From Ilyonectria destructans (Eukaryota > Ascomycota > Sordariomycetes > Hypocreales > Nectriaceae), in NCBI GenBank assembly GCA_020740775.1, contig JAHEWK010000029.1:186001-250000 (forward strand): a stretch of DNA of 64,000 nt, in the 5' to 3' direction. Positions within the stretch are counted from its first letter, which is position 1. Each line of letters begins with the position of its first letter. Position numbers and translations under genes: made by a program. Under the pieces are notes generated by a model. It saw only the letters and a program-made list of their open reading frames with translations. It ran no database searches and had not been told where the DNA came from. This document shows, one piece after another, positions 1-9,272 of the stretch.

Positions 1-35
1 CGCAACTAAGGCGAGTCGGCTAAGATAGGCGATGC

Positions 36-155
36 TTGAAGAAGCTGGTGCACAGAGGCTGGTGCCATCAAAGCTGGTATCGCAAAGCCATGGGCGACTG
101 AAGCGGGTGCTGTCGAAGCTGGTGCTGTCAAAGCTGGTGCTGTCAAAGCTGGTGA
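36..155. repeat. 15-bp minisatellite
   Basis: Imperfect tandem copies of a unit close to GAAGCTGGTGCTGTC. The last three copies are nearly identical and the earlier ones are diverged. Because the unit is a multiple of three it stays open in several frames and gives an Ala/Pro-rich minus-strand reading. I see no gene there. Confidence 0.75.
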
Positions 156-355
156 CCAAGATGCAGCAGTATAATTGCTACCATTTGATACGAAAAGAGG
201 CGATGGCCAAGGGCCAGAGGCCCTAGGGGGCACGAAGGGCCAGAGAGCTGCAATAGCAGGTGATGGATTGTATTGTTGTATGAAGAAGAATGATGAAGAA
301 GCAAAGTCAAAAGGGCCCTGCAGGCCCTTTTGAGGCATTGCTCACGTGACTGATG

Positions 356-379
356 ATCCTCACGTGATTTCACGTATCA
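356..379 (+). mobile_element. partial right end of the 176-bp MITE family
   Basis: The sequence carries a CTCACGTGAT block followed directly by TTCACGTATCA. Both blocks occur in the right half of the 176-bp element at 12954-13129, where about 45 bp separate them. The copy ends exactly where recognisable transposase coding sequence begins (380). No left end of the family is visible in the window. The short length makes this call tentative. Confidence 0.4.
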
Positions 380-1263
380 CTTCTAACCCGGAAGAGAAGC
401 GGCTGCTTCTTATGGATGGGTGTGAGAGCCACTTTACACATGAAATCTTCTATTTTTGCAGTCAACACAACATCGAGCTATTCCCTATGCCTCCACATCT
501 TACACATCATCTTCAGCCTCTAGATGTTGGTGTTTTCAACGCATATAAGCAGTGGCATCAGCATATCCTTTATAGTGAAATTGCTGACGGCGCCAATGAC
601 TTCAATAAGACCGACTTCCTATATCACCTCCAAGAGATACGAGAACGCACCTTCCGGAAGAAGACGATTATCTCTGCTTGGGAGAAATGCGGCCTGTTTC
701 CTCATAACCCAGCTAGGGTCCTAGATAACCTCACTGATCCGCTGTCATCATTAACAGCAGATATCTCTGCTGAGAGTCTCCCAGGCCATGTGGAAGTTGG
801 CTCTTCATCAGTAATAGTAACACCACATCAGCATAACAGTGATAGCTTCAGAACCCCGGTTACGCCGCAGAGGGTGCCGTTAACTGCGTATGACTGGGCA
901 GAGGCACCTACACCACCACTACAAATGAAGGTTATAGAGAGATATCAGGACTACGTATTGCTTCGTATACACACATCAATTACATCAGGGGTGCCGTTAA
1001 CCCCGTCAGTCATGCGTGTATTTGAACACGCAGTCAGTGCTAGCAACACACTGGCACTAAATGGTATTACCGCAACTCAGGAGCTGCACCGTCTCAAAGA
1101 TAAGGCTACGAGACGGTCAGCCCTCCAAGCACAGACGGCAGTTATAGCAAAATACGGCCCAATCGGTGTCGGTGATGCTAGGCTTCGAGTCTCGAAGGAT
1201 GAATACAATCGACAAGCTGCACAGGCTGATGAGAAGAAGCGAATTTTACGAAGAGATAGCTAA
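380..1263 (+). pseudogene. Fot1/pogo-type transposase, 5'-truncated relic
   Basis: This is the C-terminal half of a DDE superfamily transposase of the pogo/Fot1 (CENP-B-like) type. The reading frame starts inside the catalytic domain. It carries the second acidic position in LLLMDGCESH, the block PPHLTHHLQPLDVGVF with the third acidic residue, then a basic C-terminal tail ending at the stop at 1261-1263. The helix-turn-helix DNA-binding domains, the first catalytic Asp and any start codon are missing. The break at 380 coincides with a sequence resembling the right end of the 176-bp MITE family. I see no terminal inverted repeats around it. It cannot encode an active enzyme. Confidence 0.85.
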
Positions 1264-1311
1264 GATGAAGGTCTCTTCTTACGCCGTTGGGTACGTGATG
1301 TCAGTTCACAT

Positions 1312-1671
1312 GTGAGGCCTAGCATCACAGCTGTGAAGCTAGAAGTCATATATACCAACCCCAGAAGAGCTTGGAAGCCGCTGTGTAAGTTGCAGCTAAA
1401 ACGTAGCGACTGGTGGTCTAAGACGGACCGGCGTTCTCACCTTGCTTCAAGTCAGTGGCTTGCACAGAAATATGCTCTTCACCGCCAGCTTCAACAGCTA
1501 GGAATAGGTGAAAATAGATGGCAAGGAACAGGATCTTGGCCGAGAGACTACGACCCCGAGGTGGTCCAAGAAGCGGTCAACTTTGCTATTTTCAACGCCA
1601 GGAACGGGCTCTTTGAAAGAAACAGTTGGCTTTTGAGGTTGATGGAATTGAGGTTATCGCAGAGGATGTAA
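1312..1671 (+). CDS. hypothetical ORF, doubtful
   Basis: A 119-codon open frame, Arg/Trp/Leu-rich, with no signal peptide, membrane segment or motif I recognise. It lies just downstream of the truncated pogo transposase and could be decayed transposon sequence. No intron signals or promoter elements support it. I list it only because nothing else explains this stretch. Confidence 0.15.
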   Translation: MRPSITAVKLEVIYTNPRRAWKPLCKLQLKRSDWWSKTDRRSHLASSQWLAQKYALHRQLQQLGIGENRWQGTGSWPRDYDPEVVQEAVNFAIFNARNGLFERNSWLLRLMELRLSQRM

Positions 1672-2190
1672 TTAATACTAGTCAGGGCGAATTCCCGGTC
1701 CCAAAAGATGAAGTAGATGACTAGAAATGATGAAAATGGCACCTTGGTCAGTCACCAGACCGACTTTTCGTTTGGAACATACCGATGCAACTTACCCCAT
1801 GTAATCGCTATAATGAAGGTACCTCGCCTACACCAAGAATTTGGTGTGAATTGATGTACCTAAATTTGGCTAGTCGCCGAACTTTTGGCTAGTCAACGAC
1901 CCCCCGTGAGGGACGAACGGGGGGTTGAGCTGAAGTGAAATGACGAGACCCCCCTAGTAGATTGTGTCAAGGCCCTATAGGGACTTGGCGAAATAAAATC
2001 CATCCATCCAACCGTATCCGGCTGCGGATGTAGCGGGCGCCCCGATCATTGACGTGATTTGTCATCTTCGATGACGTTGAACCTAGACGACCTCGTTCCG
2101 AGGTTAGCAGGTTCCCCGCATTCACAGCTGTCTAAAAGCAATCACTCGCTGCTCGAAGGTCATATTGAGGTAAGAAATCATTCAAGCAGA
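1672..2190. other. intergenic, no gene seen
   Basis: This stretch holds short internal repeats: GGCTAGTC appears twice near 1869-1895, and a C-run/G-run inverted pair around 1900-1926 (CCCCCCGT and ACGGGGGG) could form a hairpin. An in-frame ATG at 2059 would extend the dehalogenase by 44 residues. That part looks like leader sequence. Confidence 0.5.
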
Positions 2191-2974
2191 ATGTCAAGCA
2201 AAATTGTTGTCGGTTTTGACCTGTATGGGACACTGTTGTCGACCGAGTCGATTGCTGAGCAGCTCGGTGAGTTGTTCGGTCACGATGTAGCCAAAGAGCT
2301 GGCAACGGAATGGCGCAGGTATCAGCTAGAATATACTTGGCGAGCTAATAGCATGGGTAAGACTCGTCAATTTCTGTAAATGTGTTACGCAAATGGATTC
2401 TAACTCTGGAGTAGGCACATATCAATCATTTTCTCGAATCACTCGCGCGGCTCTGCAGCATGCGGTCGCCGAGAAGGGTCTCACTCTGTCCCAGGCCCAT
2501 ACAGAGCAGCTCATGGACGCATACAACGGATTGAAGACGTTCCCAGAGATCGAGTCCGCTATGGGGCTGGTAAACAGCGAGCCTTCGCTCAATGCCTACA
2601 TCTTTTCCAATGGGACGGATGAGATGGTCACGACATCAGTCAAGACGTCACCAGTTTTGTCTAAGATCACCTGTTTCTCCCAACATGGTCAACTTATAAC
2701 TATCGACTCGCTTAAGACGTTCAAACCGGATCCTCGGACATATCATCACCTAGCGGACGAGGCAGGCGTGAAACTAGATGAAGTCTGGGTTGTGAGCGCC
2801 AATCCGTTCGATGCGCTTGGTGCCAGGTCGGCCGGGGCTCAGTCAGTTTGGATTGATCGGGTGGGCAACGGATGGATTGATGCTCTTGGAACTCTGATTG
2901 ATGTGGAGCCAACGGTTGTTGTATCAGGAGTTGACGAAGCTGTGGCAGAGATCTTGAGGAGATCTAAGAAGTAA
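2191..2974 (+). CDS. HAD-superfamily (S)-2-haloacid dehalogenase-like protein
   Basis: Two exons, 2191-2356 and 2415-2974, give 241 residues, the usual size for type II haloacid dehalogenases. The family hydrolyses C-halogen bonds of short 2-haloacids through an Asp ester. Motif I is GFDLYGTLL with nucleophile Asp10. Motif II is IFSNGT, the motif III Lys is in LKTFKPDP, and the motif IV region is VSANPFDALGARSAG. The 58-bp intron starts GTAAGA, has a CTAAC branch site at 2400-2404 and ends TAG; splicing gives the family-typical NSMGTYQSF. I chose the Met four residues before the conserved beta strand. An in-frame ATG at 2059 exists, but its extension looks non-homologous. The gene appears intact. 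The true substrate in fungi is unknown. Confidence 0.88.
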
Positions 2975-3306
2975 TTATGTGAGATACTTGACAGGCGACG
3001 GTTTAAAGGTTCGATGAACCAGGAAGATAACGGAAGTGAGTTCAGGTTCTAAGACAAATATAAATCGACACTGATCTTGCAAAGGTGAGAGGATTCATAC
3101 AATTTTGAGTATAGCATTCCAGATGTAGAATTGAAATATTTACAGAACAACAATATGTACTTCCGAATACATGAGTCCCTCTCCATCTGACCTGTCCTTC
3201 CCTCTGGGGAATCTAGCCCAAGCGACATCGGCCACTTCGCCAACTGTCGTACATCTTCAACCAGACGCTGCGCTATGCTACACAACTATTCGCATGCTAA
3301 GATCTC
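2975..3306. other. intergenic, no feature seen
   Basis: This is the space between the convergent ends of the dehalogenase and the pectate lyase fragment. It is AT-richer than its flanks and presumably holds both 3' ends. I see no RNA gene or repeat. Confidence 0.5.
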
Positions 3307-3724
3307 CTACAGCTTCTGTCCAGCAGTGGTCGGAATGACGCTGGCGACCTTGCCAGAGCCCAGGAGAGTGACCTTGTAAGGCAGCTTAGACGAGGTCAGC
3401 GTGCCAAGAGGGGCCGAGTTAACGGAGCCACCAAGGTCAACATCCTCAGTGACAGCATAGCCGGTGTAGTCGGAGTCGGCGAAGAAGATGGCTCGCTCAA
3501 CGGAGTTAGCAAAGGCGGAGCTCTGGACCAGAACTTGGGCGCCCATTCGGGTGTTGACACCAGAGAGGAGGATTCCGTTCCAGTAGTTGTTGACGAGGTG
3601 AACAGTCGCAAAGCGGATGAGAGGCTGTCGGCTGCTGAGGTTCTTCCAGTAGTTGTTGGCATATGTGACGTGGAGCTTGCCAGTGCCCTCGTCGGCGTTG
3701 TTGTCCGAGTGGCCGATCAGCGAA
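3307..3724 (-). pseudogene. pectate lyase (PL1) C-terminal fragment
   Basis: Read on the minus strand, the open frame runs from about 3724 to a stop at 3307. It carries pectate lyase family 1 landmarks: IGHSDNN, VTYANNYWKN, SRQPLIRFATVHLVNNYW, then NTRMGAQVLVQ and a C-terminal tail. These enzymes cleave pectate in plant cell walls by beta-elimination and are secreted. The N-terminal half, including the signal peptide and most of the beta-helix, is absent, and I find no remnant further right. The break lies at about 3724, where a hAT-type terminus starts (3725). I read this as gene destruction by transposon insertion followed by loss of the other half. Confidence 0.88.
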
Positions 3725-3899
3725 GTGTGAGGGAACGATCATGTGACTTTCATACTTTATGAATAGTCTCATTTAACTTATGGACATTTGTGTAAATAGC
3801 TTAAGTCAGAGTTTTCCTTAGGAATCTCTTTCTCTCCTCGTAAACAATCATTTTGCCCAAGTCGCACTCGACCTCGTTCGTGCTCTTATCCCGTCACAG
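3725..3899 (+). mobile_element. terminal fragment of a hAT element
   Basis: This stretch starts GTGTGAGGGAACGATC. It matches, in opposite orientation, the right terminal 170 bp (48669-48838) of the decayed hAT element at 46409-48838, with only scattered differences. The similarity stops at about 3899, just before the point where the other copy leads into its transposase. It marks the insertion or rearrangement that removed the 5' part of the pectate lyase gene. Confidence 0.8.
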
Positions 3900-3954
3900 T
3901 GATGATGCTCCGAGTAGATGACGGGATGAATAATCAAGTCCGATATTGGGATGA

Positions 3955-4374
3955 AATTGGAAGAGTAAAGAAGACCATGGTGGGCCTAAGGGTCGACCAC
4001 GAAATAGCGAGCCATTTGGCAACGAACGTGCAATCCCAGAACAAGAATTTGCCCCTCAAGGCTCAACACGAAGTGGCGTGCAGAGGTCAGCGCGTCGAAA
4101 TTACTCCCAGTTCGAACTAGGACCAACTCTTGACGAGGAAGATGCAGCTGACTTACATGACCAACAACCTCGGCGAAAACGGCGTAAAGTTGCTGTTTCA
4201 GTAACAACTCAAGCTGCTCGTCAACAGGCAAAGAGACAGGGAGATACGAATGAGCCAATTGAGCGGCATATTGCTCTTGAAGTGGAAGAAAACCCGGAAA
4301 TAACGGAGTCGTCGCCTGCAAAGGAAACGGGAAAAGAAAACGTTGGGGATAGCATTACTGTTGCAACGGATTAG
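3955..4374 (+). pseudogene. AT-hook-containing ORF remnant
   Basis: An open frame without an ATG runs to a stop at 4372-4374. Near its start is PKGRPRNSE, an AT-hook core (GRPR) for minor-groove DNA binding. A serine/arginine-rich stretch, an acidic patch (DEEDAADLHD) and a very basic cluster (PRRKRRKV, a likely nuclear localisation signal) follow. It directly follows the hAT terminus and may be an accessory gene, or captured host sequence, of a larger rearranged element. I do not recognise the family. Stops just upstream of 3955 in this frame indicate a missing 5' end or an unrecognised splice. Confidence 0.4.
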
Positions 4375-4686
4375 GAAGTTACCCGGGGAGGAATTTAACA
4401 ATTAAGGTAGTTCAATACTGCCTTAGCACCAAAGGTAGCTGCAATTAAGTTAGGACTAGTCTTGTCTTATTTTCCATGGTTGTGGGCCGCATTGTTGGAA
4501 ATGCCGGAGACATAGCTCACGGGGCGATGTCGGAGGCATTGTGGCTGAATGTGGGGGGTGCGTACGAATTGAGAGTTGGGTGCGTATCAATAGAGTCTGT
4601 ATTATAGGCAAATGATATAACTTATAGTACATGCGAAACCAACCGCACCCCCAAACTGAAACAGATCATGGACACCTACTTATCAC
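4375..4686. other. intergenic, no feature seen
   Basis: This is about 310 bp between the AT-hook remnant and the 3' end of the minus-strand epimerase gene. I see no repeat or RNA gene, and no trace of the missing pectate lyase half. Confidence 0.5.
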
Positions 4687-5785
4687 TCACTGGCCTTTCT
4701 CATCCTTTCGCCATGACTTGTAATGTGCCTGAACCGCTTCTTCAGCCGAACGGTAAGACATTCCCAATTCCTTGATGCTCTTGCTGTTGTCAACTTTGAA
4801 TCCAATCCCGATGTTTGCATCCGACCATTTCTTCGATATACCGATGAACGGCCCCGCGGCGTAGACCATGAGCTTCGGGAGATTCCAGCAAGGCAGCACC
4901 TTGGGGTTCTGATGGACCGGCCGGACGAGGTTCGCCATCTCCAACAGGCTGACGGTGTGGTCACTGGAGATGATATATCTCCCCTTGACAGCCGTGTTCT
5001 CTCCGACCCTCACATGCGCCTCGGCCACATCCCTGACGTCGACCAAGGGCCAGGAAAGGTCGGGACAGCCCATCCGATTATCGCCACGATACATGGCTTC
5101 GAGCATGAAGAGACTGCCGGAGACAGACTCAGGAGTCATGGACGGGCCGAGGACCATACCTGGGTTGATAACTACGAGAGACCATCGGCTCTGGAGGTCG
5201 CGCATCTTCCACGCCTCGCGCTCGGCGACCGTCTTGGAATACCCATACGGAAAATGGCTGACGCTGCTGGTCTCGTTCCAACAGGACTCGGACAGGGTCT
5301 GATCTTTCATTTGGAGGACGTCTGCGTTGTCGCCATACATGGCAACGACTGAAGGGGGTTAATTCGATGACAGCCAGCACGCAGAGAGAAGGAAATTGCC
5401 TACCAGAAGACGTGAGAACAACACGCTTGACGCTTTCGATGTCGTTGGCAGACTGAAGGACATTCTTGGTGCCTTGAAGCGCCGGCTCGACGCACTCCTT
5501 CAATCCATCCTTGATCTGCTGCGGCACCAGGAACGGCGAGGCGATGTGGTAAACAACCTCACAACCCTCCATCGCCCGGTGGAAGGATCCATCCTTCATG
5601 AGGTCGGCTTCGAACAACGTGAGGCTGTCGGGGTATTTGGCCTGAAGGTCAAGCAGTGGCTTGCACTTGGTGGTGTTCTTCAGGCTGCGGACCGTGGTGG
5701 TGACATAGTGGCCGCGTTCGAGAAGCAGCTTTACTACGTAGAGGCCGATGAAGCCTGAGCCGCCGGTTACGAGCGATTTGGTCAT
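4687..5785 (-). CDS. NAD(P)-dependent epimerase / dihydroflavonol-4-reductase-like
   Basis: Two exons on the minus strand, 5785-5404 and 5348-4687, code for 347 residues. This is an extended short-chain dehydrogenase of the dihydroflavonol-reductase/Gre2 type, expected to reduce a carbonyl with NAD(P)H in the cytosol. The nucleotide-binding motif is TGGSGFIG at residues 8-15. The catalytic YGYSK has Tyr162 and Lys166, and the preceding LTSS strand supplies the Ser. The 55-bp intron (5403-5349) begins GTAGGC and ends TTCAG; splicing restores VVLTSSVVAMYGDN. The frame is open further upstream to 5953, but the Met two residues before the Rossmann strand is the natural start. The gene appears intact. 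The substrate cannot be inferred. Confidence 0.88.
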
Positions 5786-6611
5786 GTTTCCGGTATGGTG
5801 ATAGCGCAAAAGCAAGGAAGAAGGTTGAGTCGGGACTGCGAAGTTGTTTAGTTCTACGATGACAGGGAGGTAGCTCGTTCCGGGGCGCAGTTTGGGGGCA
5901 ATGGGACGGAGACGTACTCTTGAACTAAATTTGAGCTTAACAGCAGGCGCCATTATATAAACGGTAGATATATTCTACTTCATCATTCGGAAAAACTCGG
6001 ATCCGATGCATAATTCGACTCAGGACCTCACCTAATACGAATTGGAGCAATTAGAAAGCGGGACCGCCGACAGGAACACATGGATAACAAGATCGATAGC
6101 CTCCTGGGAATGCAACCCTCCGGAGACATAATCTCGCCGATATCCTGGCTTGGTGATATTTGGCCGGCATGATTACGATGCAATCTGGGCTGTCGCCCTC
6201 CGATTCCTCGGTATAGGTTGTCACGTAGCCGTGAACTAGTAAGGCAATTACTCAGTCGGACATGAAGATGCAGTTTTGACTCCGTCGGCATGATTTCATA
6301 AGTGCAATCATCCGACGGCATGATCGGAGGGGCGCATGGTGATGCCCAGCCACATTGAGGGCACGGCCCAGGGCAGCCCGAGGGATCCCACAGTGTCTAG
6401 TGTCGTGATGCGCCTTTGGCTGATTCAGGAACTTGAACGCTGCCCGGAGAGTGAGTTTGCTACGTTATGTCTCAATTTTGCTTCGCGGCCTGCCGGCATG
6501 AGAGACTGGCATGCCGGAGGACCGGCATCGCCGTGGAGAAAAACTCTAAACGCCAGGCTCGGTCGGCTTATCCGTTCACACAGGGTACCATTTATCGGAT
6601 TAGTGAACATA
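5786..6611. other. intergenic, no gene seen
   Basis: This is the 5' flank of the epimerase gene and undefined sequence. The word GGCATGAT occurs twice in close spacing (about 6290-6325) beside CGTCGG/CCGACGG half-sites and recurs near 17570. Its meaning is unknown. Confidence 0.4.
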
Positions 6612-6847
6612 CAGTGGGGTGCAAAAGGTTTGAATCCAAATCCAAGTACTGCGCAAAAAAGAGCCTAACTAAATTAGGATAAGGGAATCTCGCCGCTTTA
6701 ATAACCATAACCCTAATCTAAGGTTTCCCGCTAAGCGTTTCGCCTTGCTTAGGTCTTCTTAGGGCGGCGTGGTAGAACGCAGCCTAATAAAGCTAGCTCA
6801 TTCCTAGCGGTACTTAGATTTGGATTCAAACGTATTGCACCCCACTG
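6612..6847. mobile_element. MITE with TA target duplication (Tc1/mariner-type)
   Basis: This is a 236-bp element with inverted ends of about 38 bp that differ at three positions by eye. Both ends begin CAGTGGGGTGCAA and continue through GTTTGAATCCAAATC. TA dinucleotides flank it at 6610-6611 and 6848-6849. There is no coding capacity. Short size, long TIRs and a TA duplication are typical of non-autonomous Tc1/mariner or pogo derivatives. No transposase with these ends is in the window. Confidence 0.9.
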
Positions 6848-6849
6848 TA

Positions 6850-7914
6850 CGAGGTATTTGCGGAGGTTGACCCGCCGCCCGCCATATGACGGGACACCGG
6901 CATGTGGATCGACATTGCTCTGAAGATAGTTGCTACTACACCTTGCCGAGGACAGTTACACCTAGCTAGGCCAACTCGACAGTTGTCCGAGATCTTATTC
7001 GGTTCCTTTAGTTACTTTGTCGGCGAGGGGTGAGGCGTAGCTCGGTATAAAGAACTATGGGGCGCTAGTAGGGAAAGCACAGAGGGGTGAGTCCTCCATG
7101 GCAACCTGATCTCATTCAGGACGCACCGAGCTGTGCCACGTACGCTAGGCTGCCTCCTGCAGCCAGCCTGCCCGGCATTTACGGCCTGGCCGATGAATTG
7201 CCATGCTCTCAGAACACGTAAGGGAAAGCCTGAAAGGAGTCAGTTTGACTGCGGATCCTGTTGTGCAGTTTACAAGCCCGATCTTACAGGACAGCACGTC
7301 CCTTCACATCTATTAGCCTGGTTTTCTTTTTCGAAAGTTGGAGTCTTCAATTCCTCGCGGAAACATGACGTAAAAGGCAGTTTGCTAGCGCCTTTCTCGG
7401 ACGTTACCGTTCCACCCTCTAGTTAGCACACCGAATTATTGTGAGGGGAAAGGCGGGGGAGGAGCCCGCCAGTTCAAAGCGGATTTAATTTTAATTTACG
7501 GCCGATGATTATTAATCGTGCCTGGCATGGCATTCTCAAATGTGGCTGGCTTCCAGGTCAGCACAGCCTTTATCGAGAACAACTACCTTCCCTGCGAAAT
7601 GTTCCGCGGCTACAAACCCATGAAGCCATAAAGCCATGATTAGTGGCCAGTTTCATTCAGGCGAGAAACGGTCGAACGTGTTGTATTGTGGTCAGGGAAA
7701 CACCGTTCAGTGCATTGAGGCGATGCTCAGTATACAAGTAGTGATATTGAGCAAAGGCATTACCAAGCACCGCAGATCGCCCGCAATCGGATCGTTTGTG
7801 ACCAGATCTCACGCGGCCAGACGGTGTCCATGTAGTATCCCTACCTGATCACGCGGAGGACGTGACATAATCTTCATCCCGCTGGCGGGGTGGACCTTAC
7901 GTAAAGGCCGCCGA
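6850..7914. other. intergenic, no gene seen
   Basis: This is about 1.1 kb between two MITEs. Open frames here are short and lack recognisable motifs. I see no tRNA, rRNA or repeat. Confidence 0.5.
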
Positions 7915-7922
7915 GCTATCAT

Positions 7923-8416
7923 CAGTGTGAGAAATAGGCGGTTCAGTCCAGTCCAGATACCCTGGACTGGACCGCCTATGTAACAGGAAGAACTGAACTG
8001 GACCGCCCAGCAGTCCAGAGGCCTTGGACTGGACCGCCTGCCATAATTGGACTGGTACCAAGGTCAGACTAAAACTTGGTATGGCGATGAAGTTTCGGTG
8101 TTGTTGTGCCTAGGTATGCTTCAGCAGCTTCCTGCGCAGCCAGCCTGCCATACGGCCAACTTCTTACTCTGCAATGTCTGCTTTAGGATAGATTTCGAAG
8201 GTATGTAGGCTGGTCAAATAATCATATTTTCCACCAAACTCAACCAATCAGATTGCACTATTTACTCACCTAACAATATGGGCCTTAAATGGGCGGTCCA
8301 GGCGGTCCTATGACGTTGGACTGGACCACCTGGTCCAGAAATTTTGCTGGACTGGACTGGACTGAATAGGCGGTCCAGTCCAAGAGCCCATTATGGACCG
8401 CCTATTTCCCACACTG
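7923..8416. mobile_element. hAT-type MITE with 8-bp TSD
   Basis: This is a 494-bp non-autonomous element. Its ends are CAGTGTGAGAAATAGGCGGT on the left and, reverse-complemented, CAGTGTGGGAAATAGGCGGT on the right. A perfect 8-bp direct repeat GCTATCAT flanks it at 7915-7922 and 8417-8424, diagnostic of hAT insertion. Inside, the words GGACTGGACCGCC and TCCAGTCCAG recur several times in both orientations near each end, as expected for subterminal transposase-binding motifs. It contains no ORF of note. Confidence 0.93.
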
Positions 8417-8469
8417 GCTATCATGGGCGGCTTTCGGAGGCTTTCAGATAGCGTGCTGCGCCGGTTCTC

Positions 8470-8955
8470 CCCACAGATCTAATTGGACGTCACCGGAGGC
8501 TTTCTGCCAAAAGCATCCGCTCCTCCGACGGCATTCTTAAATTTAGGGATCATTAGAGATCAACTTGACGGATGACGTGAAACATCGACTACCACATCTT
8601 GGTCTGACGCTGCTTTTATCGCCATGTCCGACGGTGAAAATGTTGTACCGCCTCGAATAGCTCAGAGCAAAAGTCGAATGACCGGCACGATAAGGAATGC
8701 CATTGTATGCAATTAATGGCTTCGGCGCGCAAAGTCGACCCCATGCCATCGAGTTCATTTGGTTGGGCACGTACAGAAATTTTAACAGAAACTTTAATCC
8801 TGCCATGACTGTAGTCCGCCATTTTTGTGTTTTAGTCATCCAACGAGATGGAGCATTTTCGAGGAGATACTGAAGGATCCGGGCTCGGTGGGAAGGCAGT
8901 CGCCACTCGCTGACGGGAGGCTGCATAACGTTGCCGTCGAGAAATGGCGGCATCC
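8470..8955 (-). repeat. dispersed repeat, copy A (inverted relative to copy B)
   Basis: Read on the minus strand, this ~0.5 kb segment aligns with 19024-19596 on the plus strand. Shared landmarks in order are GTGGATG, AATGCTCCATCTC, CCAGGATTGAAGT-like sequence, AACATTTTCACCGTCGG, CCTAAATTTAA and AAGCCTCCGGT. Divergence is substantial, with many transitions and several gaps. It contains a spurious 136-codon open frame. I see no TIRs or target duplications, so its class is unknown. Confidence 0.75.
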
Positions 8956-9131
8956 ACTAAAGCACAAGGATTAGTGATCGCCGGTTACGGATTGCACCGA
9001 CCGCGAACAAATGTACCCGAAGGGCAAACATCCATGCATGCATGCCGAGGAAGAACAGTAATAACGTTACTGGATGGTCCTGTTGGAAGCCAAAATGCGC
9101 CATCCTTGAACCTTCATAAGTGCTGTCTATG

Positions 9132-9137
9132 TATAAA
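9132..9137 (+). promoter_or_regulatory. TATA-like box upstream of the NmrA-like gene
   Basis: TATAAA lies 136-141 bp upstream of the ATG at 9273, a plausible distance for a fungal promoter with a short leader. No other element was identified. Confidence 0.35.
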
Positions 9138-9272
9138 TGAACTGTCAAGCTCAAGGGACATGAGTCTCTACCTAGCTCCGAATTCCCGTTCTCAAACTCT
9201 AGGGCATACGGTCTGAACGAGGCAGTACTGCATCAACTCACAATCTCAAGGAAATCTCCAACCATACAAATC

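Noticed and set aside
1264..1320. Another copy of the 176-bp MITE suggested by AAGGTCTC and ACGTGATGT words
   Set aside because: Order is similar but spacing and intervening bases differ too much; could be chance.
2059..2190. N-terminal extension of the HAD dehalogenase from the ATG at 2059
   Set aside because: The 44 extra residues do not look like the family and the normal start is the Met just before the first beta strand.
5786..5953. Upstream start for the epimerase at 5953
   Set aside because: The Rossmann fold begins two residues after the Met at 5785; the upstream stretch is basic and Pro-rich and looks like leader sequence.
8543..8953. 136-codon minus-strand ORF
   Set aside because: It lies fully within the dispersed repeat, and the other copy (19.0-19.6 kb) does not keep the frame.
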